Below are positions 15,299 to 24,244 of a stretch of 64,000 bases of DNA, in pieces. Both the position numbers and the translations under genes were made by a program. The notes below the pieces were generated by a model that saw nothing but the letters and a program-made list of their open reading frames with translations, made no database searches and was not told where the DNA came from. Source of the DNA: an uncultured Clostridia bacterium (lineage in GTDB: Bacteria; Bacillota; Clostridia; Oscillospirales; Ruminococcaceae); assembly GCA_947625615.1 (NCBI GenBank), contig CANQPB010000001.1, forward strand, positions 81,669-145,668, read 5' to 3'. How positions within the stretch are numbered: position 1 is the stretch's first letter; each line of letters opens with the position of its first letter.

Positions 15299-15326
15299 AT
15301 TATACCACACATTTCGGCTTTGTCAA
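15299..15326 (-). promoter_or_regulatory. Consensus promoter of the putative antitoxin RNA
   Basis: Reverse strand TTGACA-AAGCCGAAATGTGTGG-TATAAT, perfect hexamers, 16-nt spacer. Confidence 0.75.
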
Positions 15327-15352
15327 GCGTTTTGCGGAAAGGACGGCTTTTT

Positions 15353-15829
15353 ATGAAAATCTCCCGGCCGACCAAGGGCAAGTTAATGGTTATGGCGCTT
15401 TTTTTGACAGCGATATTTTTCTGCATTCTCTGGCTGTCGTCAAAAATCGACATAGGAAAATATATCAAATGGAGCCGGCTCTATTATGAATCCCACCTTT
15501 ACCACGCCGTCGATTCCATGGAGGACTACGTTTCGGGCGGCGACGTCAGGGACTGGAACGCCGCGGCCGAACAGTTTCACGCGTTTTCGGTGCTCATGAC
15601 GGAATCGGAGCTTCGTGCGGACGTGAACCCAAAGCTCCATTCCGACGCCGACCCCACCGTCGCGGGGGTGTGCTATACGGTGTCTGAGGCAATGCTGATA
15701 AACCGCGAGGCGCTGATCCCCTATGCCGATGACATTCTCTCGGCGCTTAAGCTTCTGAAAGAAAACTCGAACAGCGCCGAGGCCGCGAAAATCCTGCAGG
15801 AGATAAAAGAGGGCGCCCTCGGCGGCTGA
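15353..15829 (+). CDS. Hypothetical membrane-anchored protein
   Basis: MKISRPTKGKLMVMALFLTAIFFCILWLSSK...; single N-terminal TM. Confidence 0.65.
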   Translation: MKISRPTKGKLMVMALFLTAIFFCILWLSSKIDIGKYIKWSRLYYESHLYHAVDSMEDYVSGGDVRDWNAAAEQFHAFSVLMTESELRADVNPKLHSDADPTVAGVCYTVSEAMLINREALIPYADDILSALKLLKENSNSAEAAKILQEIKEGALGG

Positions 15830-15963
15830 AGCGAGTGATAAAAATTACCGACTACGCGATTGCAAGGTCGGATTTTTTTGTATCAAATGCCGAAACAGCG
15901 CGGTTTTGTTGACTTTGCCTGCCGCTTCTGCTATATTAAAGTAAAGCTAAAGGAGGGACGCCC

Positions 15964-16512
15964 TTGAAAATAATGATCGCCTCGGACATTCACGGCTCGG
16001 CCGAATTCTGCCGCAGGCTTCTTGACGCGTTCGACCGCTCAAAGGCGGATAAATTTCTTCTTTTGGGAGATATTCTCTATCACGGGCCACGCAACGGCCT
16101 CTGCGAGGGATACGACCCAAAAGCCGCCGCGGATATGCTCAACAGTTACGCCGACAGAATAATCTGCATAAAGGGAAACTGCGACAGCGAGGTAGACCAG
16201 ATGGTTCTTGATTTCCCGATAACAAGCGAGATCGCGCTGGCTTATAACGGCGGCGCGGCGGCCCTCGCCGTGCACGGGCACAAGGACATGGATAAACTCC
16301 CCCTCGGCGGGATAGACATAGTCTTTTCGGGGCACACCCACGTTCCGACTAATGCCGTTAAAAACGGCGTTCTGTTCGCAAACCCGGGCTCGGCGTCTAT
16401 CCCGAAGGAGAACACCCCTCGCGGCTTCATTCTCTGGGAGGGCAGCACCCTTGACTGGTTCTCCCTTGACGGCGGGCGGTATGATTCCCGCGATATCGAA
16501 AAGCCTTTATAA
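15964..16512 (+). CDS. YfcE-family metallophosphoesterase (TTG start)
   Basis: MIASDIHGS, LLLGDILYHGP, IKGNCDSEVDQ, GHTHVPTN, NPGSASIP. Confidence 0.93.
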   Translation: MKIMIASDIHGSAEFCRRLLDAFDRSKADKFLLLGDILYHGPRNGLCEGYDPKAAADMLNSYADRIICIKGNCDSEVDQMVLDFPITSEIALAYNGGAAALAVHGHKDMDKLPLGGIDIVFSGHTHVPTNAVKNGVLFANPGSASIPKENTPRGFILWEGSTLDWFSLDGGRYDSRDIEKPL

Positions 16513-16533
16513 TTCTTTATTAGGAGGATATAT

Positions 16534-19152
16534 ATGGAAAAAAGAAAGTATGAGACCGTCGACAGCGTGCCAAAGCTTGAAGAGGCCATAGCGCGCGTGC
16601 GCAGGGCTCAGGAAAAATTTTCGGGTTACTCGCAGGCCGAGGTCGACAGTATATTCCTCGCCGCGGCGACCGCCGCAAACCGCGCAAGGATCCCCCTTGC
16701 AAAAATGGCGGTCGAGGAGACCGGCATGGGCGTCGTCGAGGACAAGGTGATAAAAAATCACTACGCCTCCGAGTATATCTACAATCAGTACCGCGACACG
16801 AAGACCTGCGGGGTCATTGAGCGTGACGAGGCCGGAGGCATCACCAAAATCGCCGAGCCTATAGGCGTAATTGCGGCGGTTATACCCACCACCAACCCCA
16901 CCTCTACGGCGATATTCAAGACGCTCATTTCTTTAAAGACCCGCAACGGAATAATCATAAGTCCCCACCCGAGGGCGAAAAAATCGACGATAGAGGCCGC
17001 AAAAACCGTCCTTGAAGCGGCCGTCGCGGCGGGAGCGCCCGAGGACATCATCGCGTGGATAGACGTTCCCACCCTTGAGATGACAAATCTTCTGATGCGC
17101 GAGGCGGATATTATCCTCGCCACCGGCGGCGCGGGAATGGTGAGATCGGCCTATTCAAGCGGCAAGCCCGCTTTGGGCGTCGGCGCGGGCAACACCCCCG
17201 CGATAATCGACGACACCGCGGACGTGCTCCTTGCCGTGAACTCGATAATCCACTCGAAGACCTTCGACAACGGCATGATCTGCGCCTCCGAGCAGTCGGT
17301 GATAGTGCTCGACGGGGTTTACGATGCGGTTAAGGCGGAGTTTTCCCGCCGCGGCTGCTACTTTTTGAATCCCGAGGAGACCGACAGGGTGCGGCACACG
17401 ATGATCATAAACGGCGCTCTGAACGCGAAGATCGTCGGACAGCGCGCGGCGGACATCGCAAAGCTCTGCGGCGTGACGGTGCCGGAGGAGACGAAGGTGC
17501 TTATAGGCGAAGTTGAGAGCGTTGAGCTTTCGGAGGAATTTGCCCACGAAAAGCTCTCGCCGGTGCTCGCGATGTACCGCGCAAAAGATCTTGAGGACGC
17601 GTTTTCAAAGGCGGAGCGGCTTATAGCCGACGGCGGCTTCGGTCACACCTCGTCGATATATCTTGACGTTCAGACCGGCGGCGAAAAGCTTGCGGAATTT
17701 TCCGAGAGAATGAAGACCTGCCGCATTTTGGTGAACACGCCTTCTTCTCAGGGCGGAATCGGGGATCTTTACAATTTCAGGCTTGCGCCATCGCTCACCC
17801 TCGGCTGCGGCTCATGGGGCGGCAACTCTGTTTCAGAAAACGTCGGCGTAAAGCATCTGCTTAACATCAAAACGGTCGCCGAAAGGAGAGAGAATATGCT
17901 TTGGTTCCGCGCGCCCGAAAAGGTATATGTTAAAAAAGGCTGCCTGCCGACCGCGCTTTCGGAGCTCGGCGAGGCGAACAAAAAGCGCGCCTTTATCGTC
18001 ACCGACAGCTTTCTTTATAAAAACGGCTTCACAAAGCCTATCGAGCAGAAGCTCTCGGAGCTTAAGATAGCCTACACCTCCTTCTTCGACGTCGAGCCGG
18101 ATCCCACCCTCGCCTCGGCAAAGGCGGGTGCAAAGGCCATGCACAGCTTTGAGCCCGACGTTATAATCGCCGTGGGCGGTGGCTCGGCGATGGACGCCGC
18201 AAAGATAATGTGGGTGCTCTACGAACACCCCGAGGCGGACTTCGCCGACATGGCAATGAGATTTTCCGATATAAGAAAGAGGATATACAAATTCCCGAAG
18301 ATGGGCGAAAAGGCCTATTTCGTCGCGGTGCCCACCTCTGCCGGAACGGGTTCCGAGGTCACGCCGTTCGCGGTCATCACCGACGAATCTACCGGCGTGA
18401 AATATCCGCTTGCAGACTATGAGCTTATGCCCGACATGGCGGTTATTGACACCGACCTTTACATGTCGGCGCCTAAAGGTCTGACCGCTGCCTCCGGCAT
18501 CGACGCCGTGACCCACGCGCTTGAGGCCTACGCCTCGGTGATGGCCACCGACTACACCGACGGCCTCGCCGTTCAGGCGCTGAAGATGCTGTTTGAATAT
18601 CTGCCGAGGGCTTACGACAACGGCTCGGACATTAAGGCGAGAGAAAAGACCGCCAACGCCGCCACCATGGCGGGCATGGCGTTTGCTAACGCGTTTTTGG
18701 GCGTATGCCACTCGATGGCGCACAAGTTAGGGGCGTATCACCACATAGCCCACGGGATTGCAAACGCGCTTCTGATAGACGAGGTCATTCGCTTCAATTC
18801 GGCGGAGGCGCCCCGGAAGATGGGAACCTTCCCGCAGTATGAATATCCCCACGCGAGGGCAAGATATGCCGAGCTTGCCGACGCCCTCGGGCTGGGCGGA
18901 GCAGACGACGCCGAAAAGGTGGAAAACCTCATTAAAGCCATCGACGCCCTTAAGGAGAGAATAGGCATTAAGCCGACTATACGCGACTATGCACCGAACG
19001 AAAAGGATTTCCTTGAAAGGCTTGACGACATGACCGAAAACGCCTTTGACGATCAGTGCACCGGCGCAAACCCGAGATATCCTTTGATGAGCGAGATAAA
19101 ACAGATGTATCTAAACGCATATTACGGCAAAAAACAGGGTGAGGAGGCCTGA
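16534..19152 (+). CDS. adhE: Bifunctional acetaldehyde-CoA/alcohol dehydrogenase
   Basis: N-terminal aldehyde dehydrogenase (PTTNPTSTAIFKTL, FDNGMICASEQSVIV) plus C-terminal iron-type ADH (GGGSAMDAAKIMW, GICHSMAHKLGAYHHIAHG-like). Confidence 0.97.
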   Translation: MEKRKYETVDSVPKLEEAIARVRRAQEKFSGYSQAEVDSIFLAAATAANRARIPLAKMAVEETGMGVVEDKVIKNHYASEYIYNQYRDTKTCGVIERDEAGGITKIAEPIGVIAAVIPTTNPTSTAIFKTLISLKTRNGIIISPHPRAKKSTIEAAKTVLEAAVAAGAPEDIIAWIDVPTLEMTNLLMREADIILATGGAGMVRSAYSSGKPALGVGAGNTPAIIDDTADVLLAVNSIIHSKTFDNGMICASEQSVIVLDGVYDAVKAEFSRRGCYFLNPEETDRVRHTMIINGALNAKIVGQRAADIAKLCGVTVPEETKVLIGEVESVELSEEFAHEKLSPVLAMYRAKDLEDAFSKAERLIADGGFGHTSSIYLDVQTGGEKLAEFSERMKTCRILVNTPSSQGGIGDLYNFRLAPSLTLGCGSWGGNSVSENVGVKHLLNIKTVAERRENMLWFRAPEKVYVKKGCLPTALSELGEANKKRAFIVTDSFLYKNGFTKPIEQKLSELKIAYTSFFDVEPDPTLASAKAGAKAMHSFEPDVIIAVGGGSAMDAAKIMWVLYEHPEADFADMAMRFSDIRKRIYKFPKMGEKAYFVAVPTSAGTGSEVTPFAVITDESTGVKYPLADYELMPDMAVIDTDLYMSAPKGLTAASGIDAVTHALEAYASVMATDYTDGLAVQALKMLFEYLPRAYDNGSDIKAREKTANAATMAGMAFANAFLGVCHSMAHKLGAYHHIAHGIANALLIDEVIRFNSAEAPRKMGTFPQYEYPHARARYAELADALGLGGADDAEKVENLIKAIDALKERIGIKPTIRDYAPNEKDFLERLDDMTENAFDDQCTGANPRYPLMSEIKQMYLNAYYGKKQGEEA

Positions 19153-19154
19153 AT

Positions 19155-19904
19155 ATGAATCTTGACAACATTATAGCCGAAAGGGCGACAAAAACGGTCT
19201 ACCGCGACGGCGACAGATGCATAAAGCTGTTCGTCGAGGGGTATTCAAAGGCAAACATTCTCAACGAAGCCCTCAACCAGGCGAGAATAGAGGAGACGGG
19301 GATAAACATTCCCCGTCTGCTTGAGGTTACCACCATCGACGGAAGATGGGCGATAGTCTCGGAATATATCGAGGGAAAGACCCTTGCCGAGCTTATGGAG
19401 GAGCACCCCGAAAAGAAGGACGAATATCTTGAGCAGCTTGTCGACATTCAGGTGATGATACAGAGCAAGACCTGCCCCATGCTTAACAAGCTCAAGGACA
19501 AGATGAATTCGAAGATTTCCCAGACAAAGCTTGACGCCACCACGCGTTACGAGCTGCACGTCAGGCTGGACGGCATGCCGAAGCACAACAAGGTCTGCCA
19601 CGGCGACTTCAACCCCTCGAACGTGATAATCACCTCGGACGGCACGCCTTATATCATCGACTGGGCGCACGCCACGCAGGGCAACGCCTCGGCCGACGCC
19701 GCAAGAACCTACCTGCTGTTCTGCCTGAACGGCGAATATGAGACCGCAAAGAAATATCTCGACCTGTTCTGCCGCAAATCAGACACCGCAAAGCAGTACG
19801 TCCAGAAGTGGATGCCGATAGTCGCGGCGTCGCAGTCGGTAAAAGGCAACGAGAAGGAGCGGGAGTTCCTTCTCAACTGGGTCAACGTGGTCGACTACGA
19901 ATGA
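19155..19904 (+). CDS. APH/choline-kinase-like phosphotransferase
   Basis: VCHGDFNPSNVIITSDGTPYIIDWAHATQGN catalytic motifs. Confidence 0.85.
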   Translation: MNLDNIIAERATKTVYRDGDRCIKLFVEGYSKANILNEALNQARIEETGINIPRLLEVTTIDGRWAIVSEYIEGKTLAELMEEHPEKKDEYLEQLVDIQVMIQSKTCPMLNKLKDKMNSKISQTKLDATTRYELHVRLDGMPKHNKVCHGDFNPSNVIITSDGTPYIIDWAHATQGNASADAARTYLLFCLNGEYETAKKYLDLFCRKSDTAKQYVQKWMPIVAASQSVKGNEKEREFLLNWVNVVDYE

Positions 19905-19982
19905 TCGCGGCCCGGCGCCTCGCTAAGGGCTTTGGCCTAAAGCCTGAGCGCGGGGGATAATTTTCAGATAATTGCAGCCTTA

Positions 19983-20077
19983 GGGCGAAGCCCCGCCGCG
20001 GCCTGCGGCCGCGGCGCCCCGGGCCCCCGCAGGGGGCCCGGGGCCCGGCACGCGAAGCGTGCCGGAGGGCTTCGCCC
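19983..20077. repeat. Perfect four-way-junction palindrome (three hairpins inside an 11-bp closing stem)
   Basis: GGGCGAAGCCC [GCCGCGGCC-TGC-GGCCGCGGC][GCCCCGGGCCCCC-GCA-GGGGGCCCGGGGC][CCGGCACGC-GAA-GCGTGCCGG] GGGCTTCGCCC. Confidence 0.95.
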
Positions 20078-20116
20078 GAGGGGCGGGCGCCAACCGCTTT
20101 TTGGAAAGAGGACAAC

Positions 20117-21112
20117 ATGATAGTAATACTCAGACAGAATCCCGACAAGACGCAGCTGCGCGGTCTGATGACCTGGCTCGAGTCGAAGGGCATAAGCGTT
20201 CACACGACAGTGGGCGCGCAGCAAACCATTCTCGGGCTTGTCGGCGACACCTCGCAGCTCGATATAGACCTCATCTCGGCGCTCGATATCGTCGAGTCGG
20301 TGCGCAGGGTGCAGGAGCCCTATAAAAGCGCAAACCGCAAGTTCCACCCGCAGGACAGCGTCATCGACGTCGGCGGGGTCAAAATAGGCGGCGGAAACGT
20401 CGTTAAAATAGCCGGCCCGGGGGCGGTCGAATCTTCGGAGCAGATATGCAGCCTCGCGCTCACCTTAAAGGGCGCCGGCGCCGACATCTTATGGGGCGGG
20501 GCGTTCAAGTCGCGCACTTCGCCCTATTCCTTCCAGGGGCTTCGCGCCGAGGGCCTCGGCTTTCTTAAAGAAGCAAAGACCGCGTCGGGTCTTCCCCTCG
20601 CCGCCGAGATCGCCGAATCCTCGCAGATCGATCTTTTCGACGGCGTCGACATGCTCATCGTCGGCGGGCGGAACATGCGCAACTACGAGCTTTTACGCGC
20701 CCTCGGGAAATCCTCAAAGCCGGTGCTTTTAAAGCGCGCCGTCTCTGCGACATACGAGGAGCTTTTAATGAGCGCCGAATACATAATGTCGTCGGGGAAC
20801 CCGAACGTCGTTCTCTGCGAGCGCGGCATACGCACCTTCGAACCTCACACCGCATTCACCATGGACATCTCGGCGGCACCTGTGCTTAAGACCTTAAGCC
20901 ACCTGCCGGTGATGTTCGATCCCTCGAACGCCTCGGGGAAATACGATCTCGTCGAGCCGCTTGCGCTTGCGGCGGTGGCGGCGGGCGCCGACGGCATAAT
21001 CGTCACCGTTCACGCAGACCCCGCCCACGCCATGTGCGACGGCCCCCTTTCGGTCAAGCCGGACAGATTTAGGGGGATCTGCGAAAAGATAAAGACAATA
21101 AAAGGCCGGTGA
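20117..21112 (+). CDS. aroF: 3-deoxy-7-phosphoheptulonate (DAHP) synthase
   Basis: VKIAGPGAVES, GADILWGGAFKSRTSPYSFQGL, VLCERGIRTFE, LPVMFDPSNASGK. Confidence 0.94.
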   Translation: MIVILRQNPDKTQLRGLMTWLESKGISVHTTVGAQQTILGLVGDTSQLDIDLISALDIVESVRRVQEPYKSANRKFHPQDSVIDVGGVKIGGGNVVKIAGPGAVESSEQICSLALTLKGAGADILWGGAFKSRTSPYSFQGLRAEGLGFLKEAKTASGLPLAAEIAESSQIDLFDGVDMLIVGGRNMRNYELLRALGKSSKPVLLKRAVSATYEELLMSAEYIMSSGNPNVVLCERGIRTFEPHTAFTMDISAAPVLKTLSHLPVMFDPSNASGKYDLVEPLALAAVAAGADGIIVTVHADPAHAMCDGPLSVKPDRFRGICEKIKTIKGR

Positions 21113-21134
21113 CCTCGTAAAAAAGGAGCCTAAA

Positions 21135-22268
21135 ATGGAGATCAACGAGATAAGAAGCCGCATAGACGAGCTTGACAAAAGCCTGCTGCCCATTTTGCTG
21201 AAAAGATTGCAGTTTTGCGCCGACGCCGCGAACACCGGGGTGCTCACCCCGGCGGAGATAAAATCGCGCGAGCGTGAAATTTTAAGATGGGCGAGCGAGC
21301 AGGGCGGCGACATGGAGCTTTATGTAAACAGGTTTTACACCGCCCTCTTCGAGCTGGGCCGAGCCTACCGCGAGACAAATTCGCCGCTCGGCGGAAAGAT
21401 CCGCCGGGACATCGCCGAGGCGCTTTCTAAAGAAACCGGCGAGTTCCCCGAGACCGGCATGATAGCCGTCCAAGGGGTGGAAGGCGCAAACTCGCAGATG
21501 GCCGCCGACAGCCTCTTCCCGAGGGGGAACCTTATATTCGTAAAGAGCTTCGAGGCCGTCTTCGATGCCGTTGAAAGCGGGCTCTGCCGCTTCGGCGTTC
21601 TGCCTATTGAAAACAGCTCGAACGGCTCGGTGCGCGCAAACTACGAGCTTTTGAACCGCAAGAACGTCAGGATAGTCCGCTCGACCCGCCTCTGCATACG
21701 CCACGAGCTTCTCGCCCGCCCCGGCGCCACCCTCGAAAGCATTCGCGAGATCCGCTCTCACGAGCAGGCCCTCGGGCAGTGCTCGGAATTTTTGAAGTCG
21801 CTCGGCGACAGGGTGAAGATCACCCCCTGCGCAAACACCGCCATGGCGGCCGAGCTCGCCTCAAAATCGCCGACGGGAGAAATTGCCGCAATAGCCTCGC
21901 ACCCCGCGTGCGAGCTCTACGGGCTCGTCCCGATAGCCGAAAGCATTCAGAACAGCGACAACAACTACACCCGCTTCATATGCATCTCCCGCGAGTGCGA
22001 GATCTACCCCGGCTCGGACAGAATAAGCCTTATTCTCGCCCTAAAGCACCGCCCCGGCGCGCTTTACGAGATACTCGCCCGGCTCACCGCCCTCGACATA
22101 AACCTCATAAAGCTTGAAAGCTGCCCCATAGTCGGCCACGACTTCGAATTCATGTTCTTCTTCGAGATGCAGGGCTCCGTCCGCGATCCCCGCGTGGCGG
22201 CCATGCTTGAAAGCCTCGAGCAATCCTGCGAGAGCTTTAAATTCCTCGGAAACTATTCCGAGAGCTGA
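21135..22268 (+). CDS. pheA: Bifunctional chorismate mutase/prephenate dehydratase
   Basis: N-terminal chorismate mutase (EINEIRSRIDELDKSLLPILLKR), prephenate dehydratase (FGVLPIENSSNGSV, HEQALGQCSEFL), ACT domain (HRPGALYEILARL). Confidence 0.95.
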   Translation: MEINEIRSRIDELDKSLLPILLKRLQFCADAANTGVLTPAEIKSREREILRWASEQGGDMELYVNRFYTALFELGRAYRETNSPLGGKIRRDIAEALSKETGEFPETGMIAVQGVEGANSQMAADSLFPRGNLIFVKSFEAVFDAVESGLCRFGVLPIENSSNGSVRANYELLNRKNVRIVRSTRLCIRHELLARPGATLESIREIRSHEQALGQCSEFLKSLGDRVKITPCANTAMAAELASKSPTGEIAAIASHPACELYGLVPIAESIQNSDNNYTRFICISRECEIYPGSDRISLILALKHRPGALYEILARLTALDINLIKLESCPIVGHDFEFMFFFEMQGSVRDPRVAAMLESLEQSCESFKFLGNYSES

Positions 22269-22283
22269 TAGGGAGGTCAACCC

Positions 22284-22823
22284 ATGCAAAACGCGGAACA
22301 ATATTCGGCAGTCCGAAAGATGGCGGAGGTCGCGGTCTTTTCGGCGTTGCTATGCGTAATTTCACCCTTTGCGATACCCATAGGCCCCGTCTCGATAACC
22401 CTTGCGACATTCGGGGTATATCTTTCGGGAGCGGTGCTCGGCTGCAAAAAGGGCGGCGCCGCCGTCGCGGTATATCTCATGCTCGGGTTTATAGGGCTGC
22501 CCGTCTTTTCGGGATTTATGGGAGGCGTTCAGCGCCTTATCGGCCCCACGGGCGGATACCTTGTCGGCTACATACCCTGCGCCATGATAACGGGCTTCTT
22601 CTCTCGCAAATTCAAAAGGCTTTGGGCCTCCGCCGCAGGAATGGCCCTCGGTACCGTAGTTCTCTACGCCTTAGGCACCGCATGGTTCTGCCTTATGAGC
22701 GGCACATCGCTTCTGCCGGCGCTTTCGGCCTGCGTGTTTCCCTTCCTTCCCGGCGACGCCGCAAAGATAGCCTGCGCGGCCCTGCTCGGCGACCGGCTGA
22801 GAAAGCTCGCCGAAAGGGTATAA
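22284..22823 (+). CDS. bioY: Biotin transporter BioY
   Basis: GLPVFSGFMGGVQRLIGPTGGYLVGY signature; multi-TM. Confidence 0.93.
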   Translation: MQNAEQYSAVRKMAEVAVFSALLCVISPFAIPIGPVSITLATFGVYLSGAVLGCKKGGAAVAVYLMLGFIGLPVFSGFMGGVQRLIGPTGGYLVGYIPCAMITGFFSRKFKRLWASAAGMALGTVVLYALGTAWFCLMSGTSLLPALSACVFPFLPGDAAKIACAALLGDRLRKLAERV

Positions 22824-22837
22824 ATTTTGAGAGATAT

Positions 22838-22871
22838 AAATAAGTCCTGCCTGAATGGCGGGACTTATTTA
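22838..22871 (+). terminator. Rho-independent terminator after bioY
   Basis: AAATAAGTCCTGCC-TGAAT-GGCGGGACTTATTT. Confidence 0.75.
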
Positions 22872-22918
22872 TAAGAAACCGGAGCATCTAATTAGGCGCT
22901 ATGTTTGCAGCCATACTC

Positions 22919-23120
22919 TAAAAGGGGACGCCCTCTCTTGCAGGACACAGTCGTGGAGCGTCCACCTCTTGCCAAAACTGTCCACCGGACAGTTTTGGCA
23001 ATTCACCCCTTGCGGAGCGCCTGATGTATAGGATTCCGCGACTGCGGTCGCGGCCAGAGGCTGCTCGCCTCTGGACTCTCGCAAGCCTTTTGAAAAAGTC
23101 TTGACCGAAAACTTTTTCAC
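22919..23120 (-). repeat. Hairpin-mosaic repeat, copy B (reverse orientation)
   Basis: Reverse complement reads AAAAAGTTTTCGGTCAAGACTTTTTCAAAAGGCTTGC..CCAGAGGC..GCCTCTGG..CCGCGACCGCAGTCGCGG..AAAACTGTCCGGTGGACAGTTTT; adjoins the 3' end of the minus-strand gene at 23133. Confidence 0.85.
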
Positions 23121-23132
23121 GGCGTGCCGGGC

Positions 23133-24233
23133 TTACTGCATTACCTCACCGTTATTCAGCACGAGCGTGCTGTACAGGAAAAGCACGTCGGCGCCGTCGA
23201 AATCGACAAACTGCCCGAGGCGCGCGCTCGCAAGATACCGTATATCCACCAGCGTGACCTTCGAATATCCCTCGGCAAGAAGCGGGGCTATCGACGAGCC
23301 GAAGCTGTCGCGGAAAATTATCAGCTCGCCCTTATCTTTCGCCGCGGGGTTTTCCACCGTCATAAGCGAGCGGGGCCCGCTGAGAAAGATCTCATAGGGG
23401 TCGGTGCCGGAGGCGGCGTCAAAATCGTAAACTCCGCCGTAGGCGTCCGTCTCGAAATTATAGGCGGTCATGCCGTTTATAGCGGGGCTTTCAAGATATA
23501 TCAGGCTCTCCCCCTTAAGCGGCAGCGCCGACTGCCCGCTGTAAACTCCGTAAAAGGGCGCGTCGAGCGCTTTTTCGGTGTATTCGCCGCCTATCTCGGC
23601 GCCCATGGCCTCGGCGAGGGTGCGCGCAGTGTCGATTATTTTCTCCTGCCGCCAGTGGGTATCGGTGGTATAATAATCCGAGATGTCAAGCGTCGGGAAG
23701 ATGTCAATATACTCGGCAAAGGGGACGCTCTCGCGAAGCGTGTTCACCATTTTTTCGCTGTCAAGGCAGGGATATCCCGCATCGGGAGCCAAAAAGCAGT
23801 TTTTGTCGGGGATCACCGACAGAAAGACCTTACCGCCGCCGTCTTTGATATATTCGTCGTAGATATAGTTTATTTTATTAGAGACGTTTGTCAGCGCGGC
23901 CTCGTTTAAGGGGTATTCCAGCTTCGAGGCGTAGCCGTCCTTAAAATATATCCCGTTCGAATCGAGCTGCCAAAAGCCGTAATATTCGGCATAGGCCTTT
24001 ATCCTGCGGAAGCCGTCCCGCAGGGGGAACTGGTCGGCGGAATATTTTTCGAAATCGGACATGAATTTTCCGCTGACAAGGTTTTCCGCCGTGAGCTTAG
24101 GGGCCTGCGCAAGCCGTCTGCGCTCGCTCAGCGAGGTCTCGGCGTCGGGGGCGAAGATCCCCCATAGCGACAGCCCGAATATCCACAGCGCCGCCGTAAG
24201 GATAACGGCGATATTCTTTGTTTTTTGCGTCAT
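23133..24233 (-). CDS. DHHW-family (AlgX/SGNH-like) protein
   Basis: DTHWRQEKIIDTA and LIIFRDSFGSSIAPLL; N-terminal TM; next to an MBOAT gene. Confidence 0.85.
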   Translation of the reverse strand: MTQKTKNIAVILTAALWIFGLSLWGIFAPDAETSLSERRRLAQAPKLTAENLVSGKFMSDFEKYSADQFPLRDGFRRIKAYAEYYGFWQLDSNGIYFKDGYASKLEYPLNEAALTNVSNKINYIYDEYIKDGGGKVFLSVIPDKNCFLAPDAGYPCLDSEKMVNTLRESVPFAEYIDIFPTLDISDYYTTDTHWRQEKIIDTARTLAEAMGAEIGGEYTEKALDAPFYGVYSGQSALPLKGESLIYLESPAINGMTAYNFETDAYGGVYDFDAASGTDPYEIFLSGPRSLMTVENPAAKDKGELIIFRDSFGSSIAPLLAEGYSKVTLVDIRYLASARLGQFVDFDGADVLFLYSTLVLNNGEVMQ

Positions 24234-24244
24234 TGCCGTCCTCC

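Noticed and set aside
17833-18723. 296-aa antisense ORF over adhE
   Set aside because: Shadow ORF opposite an unambiguous adhE.
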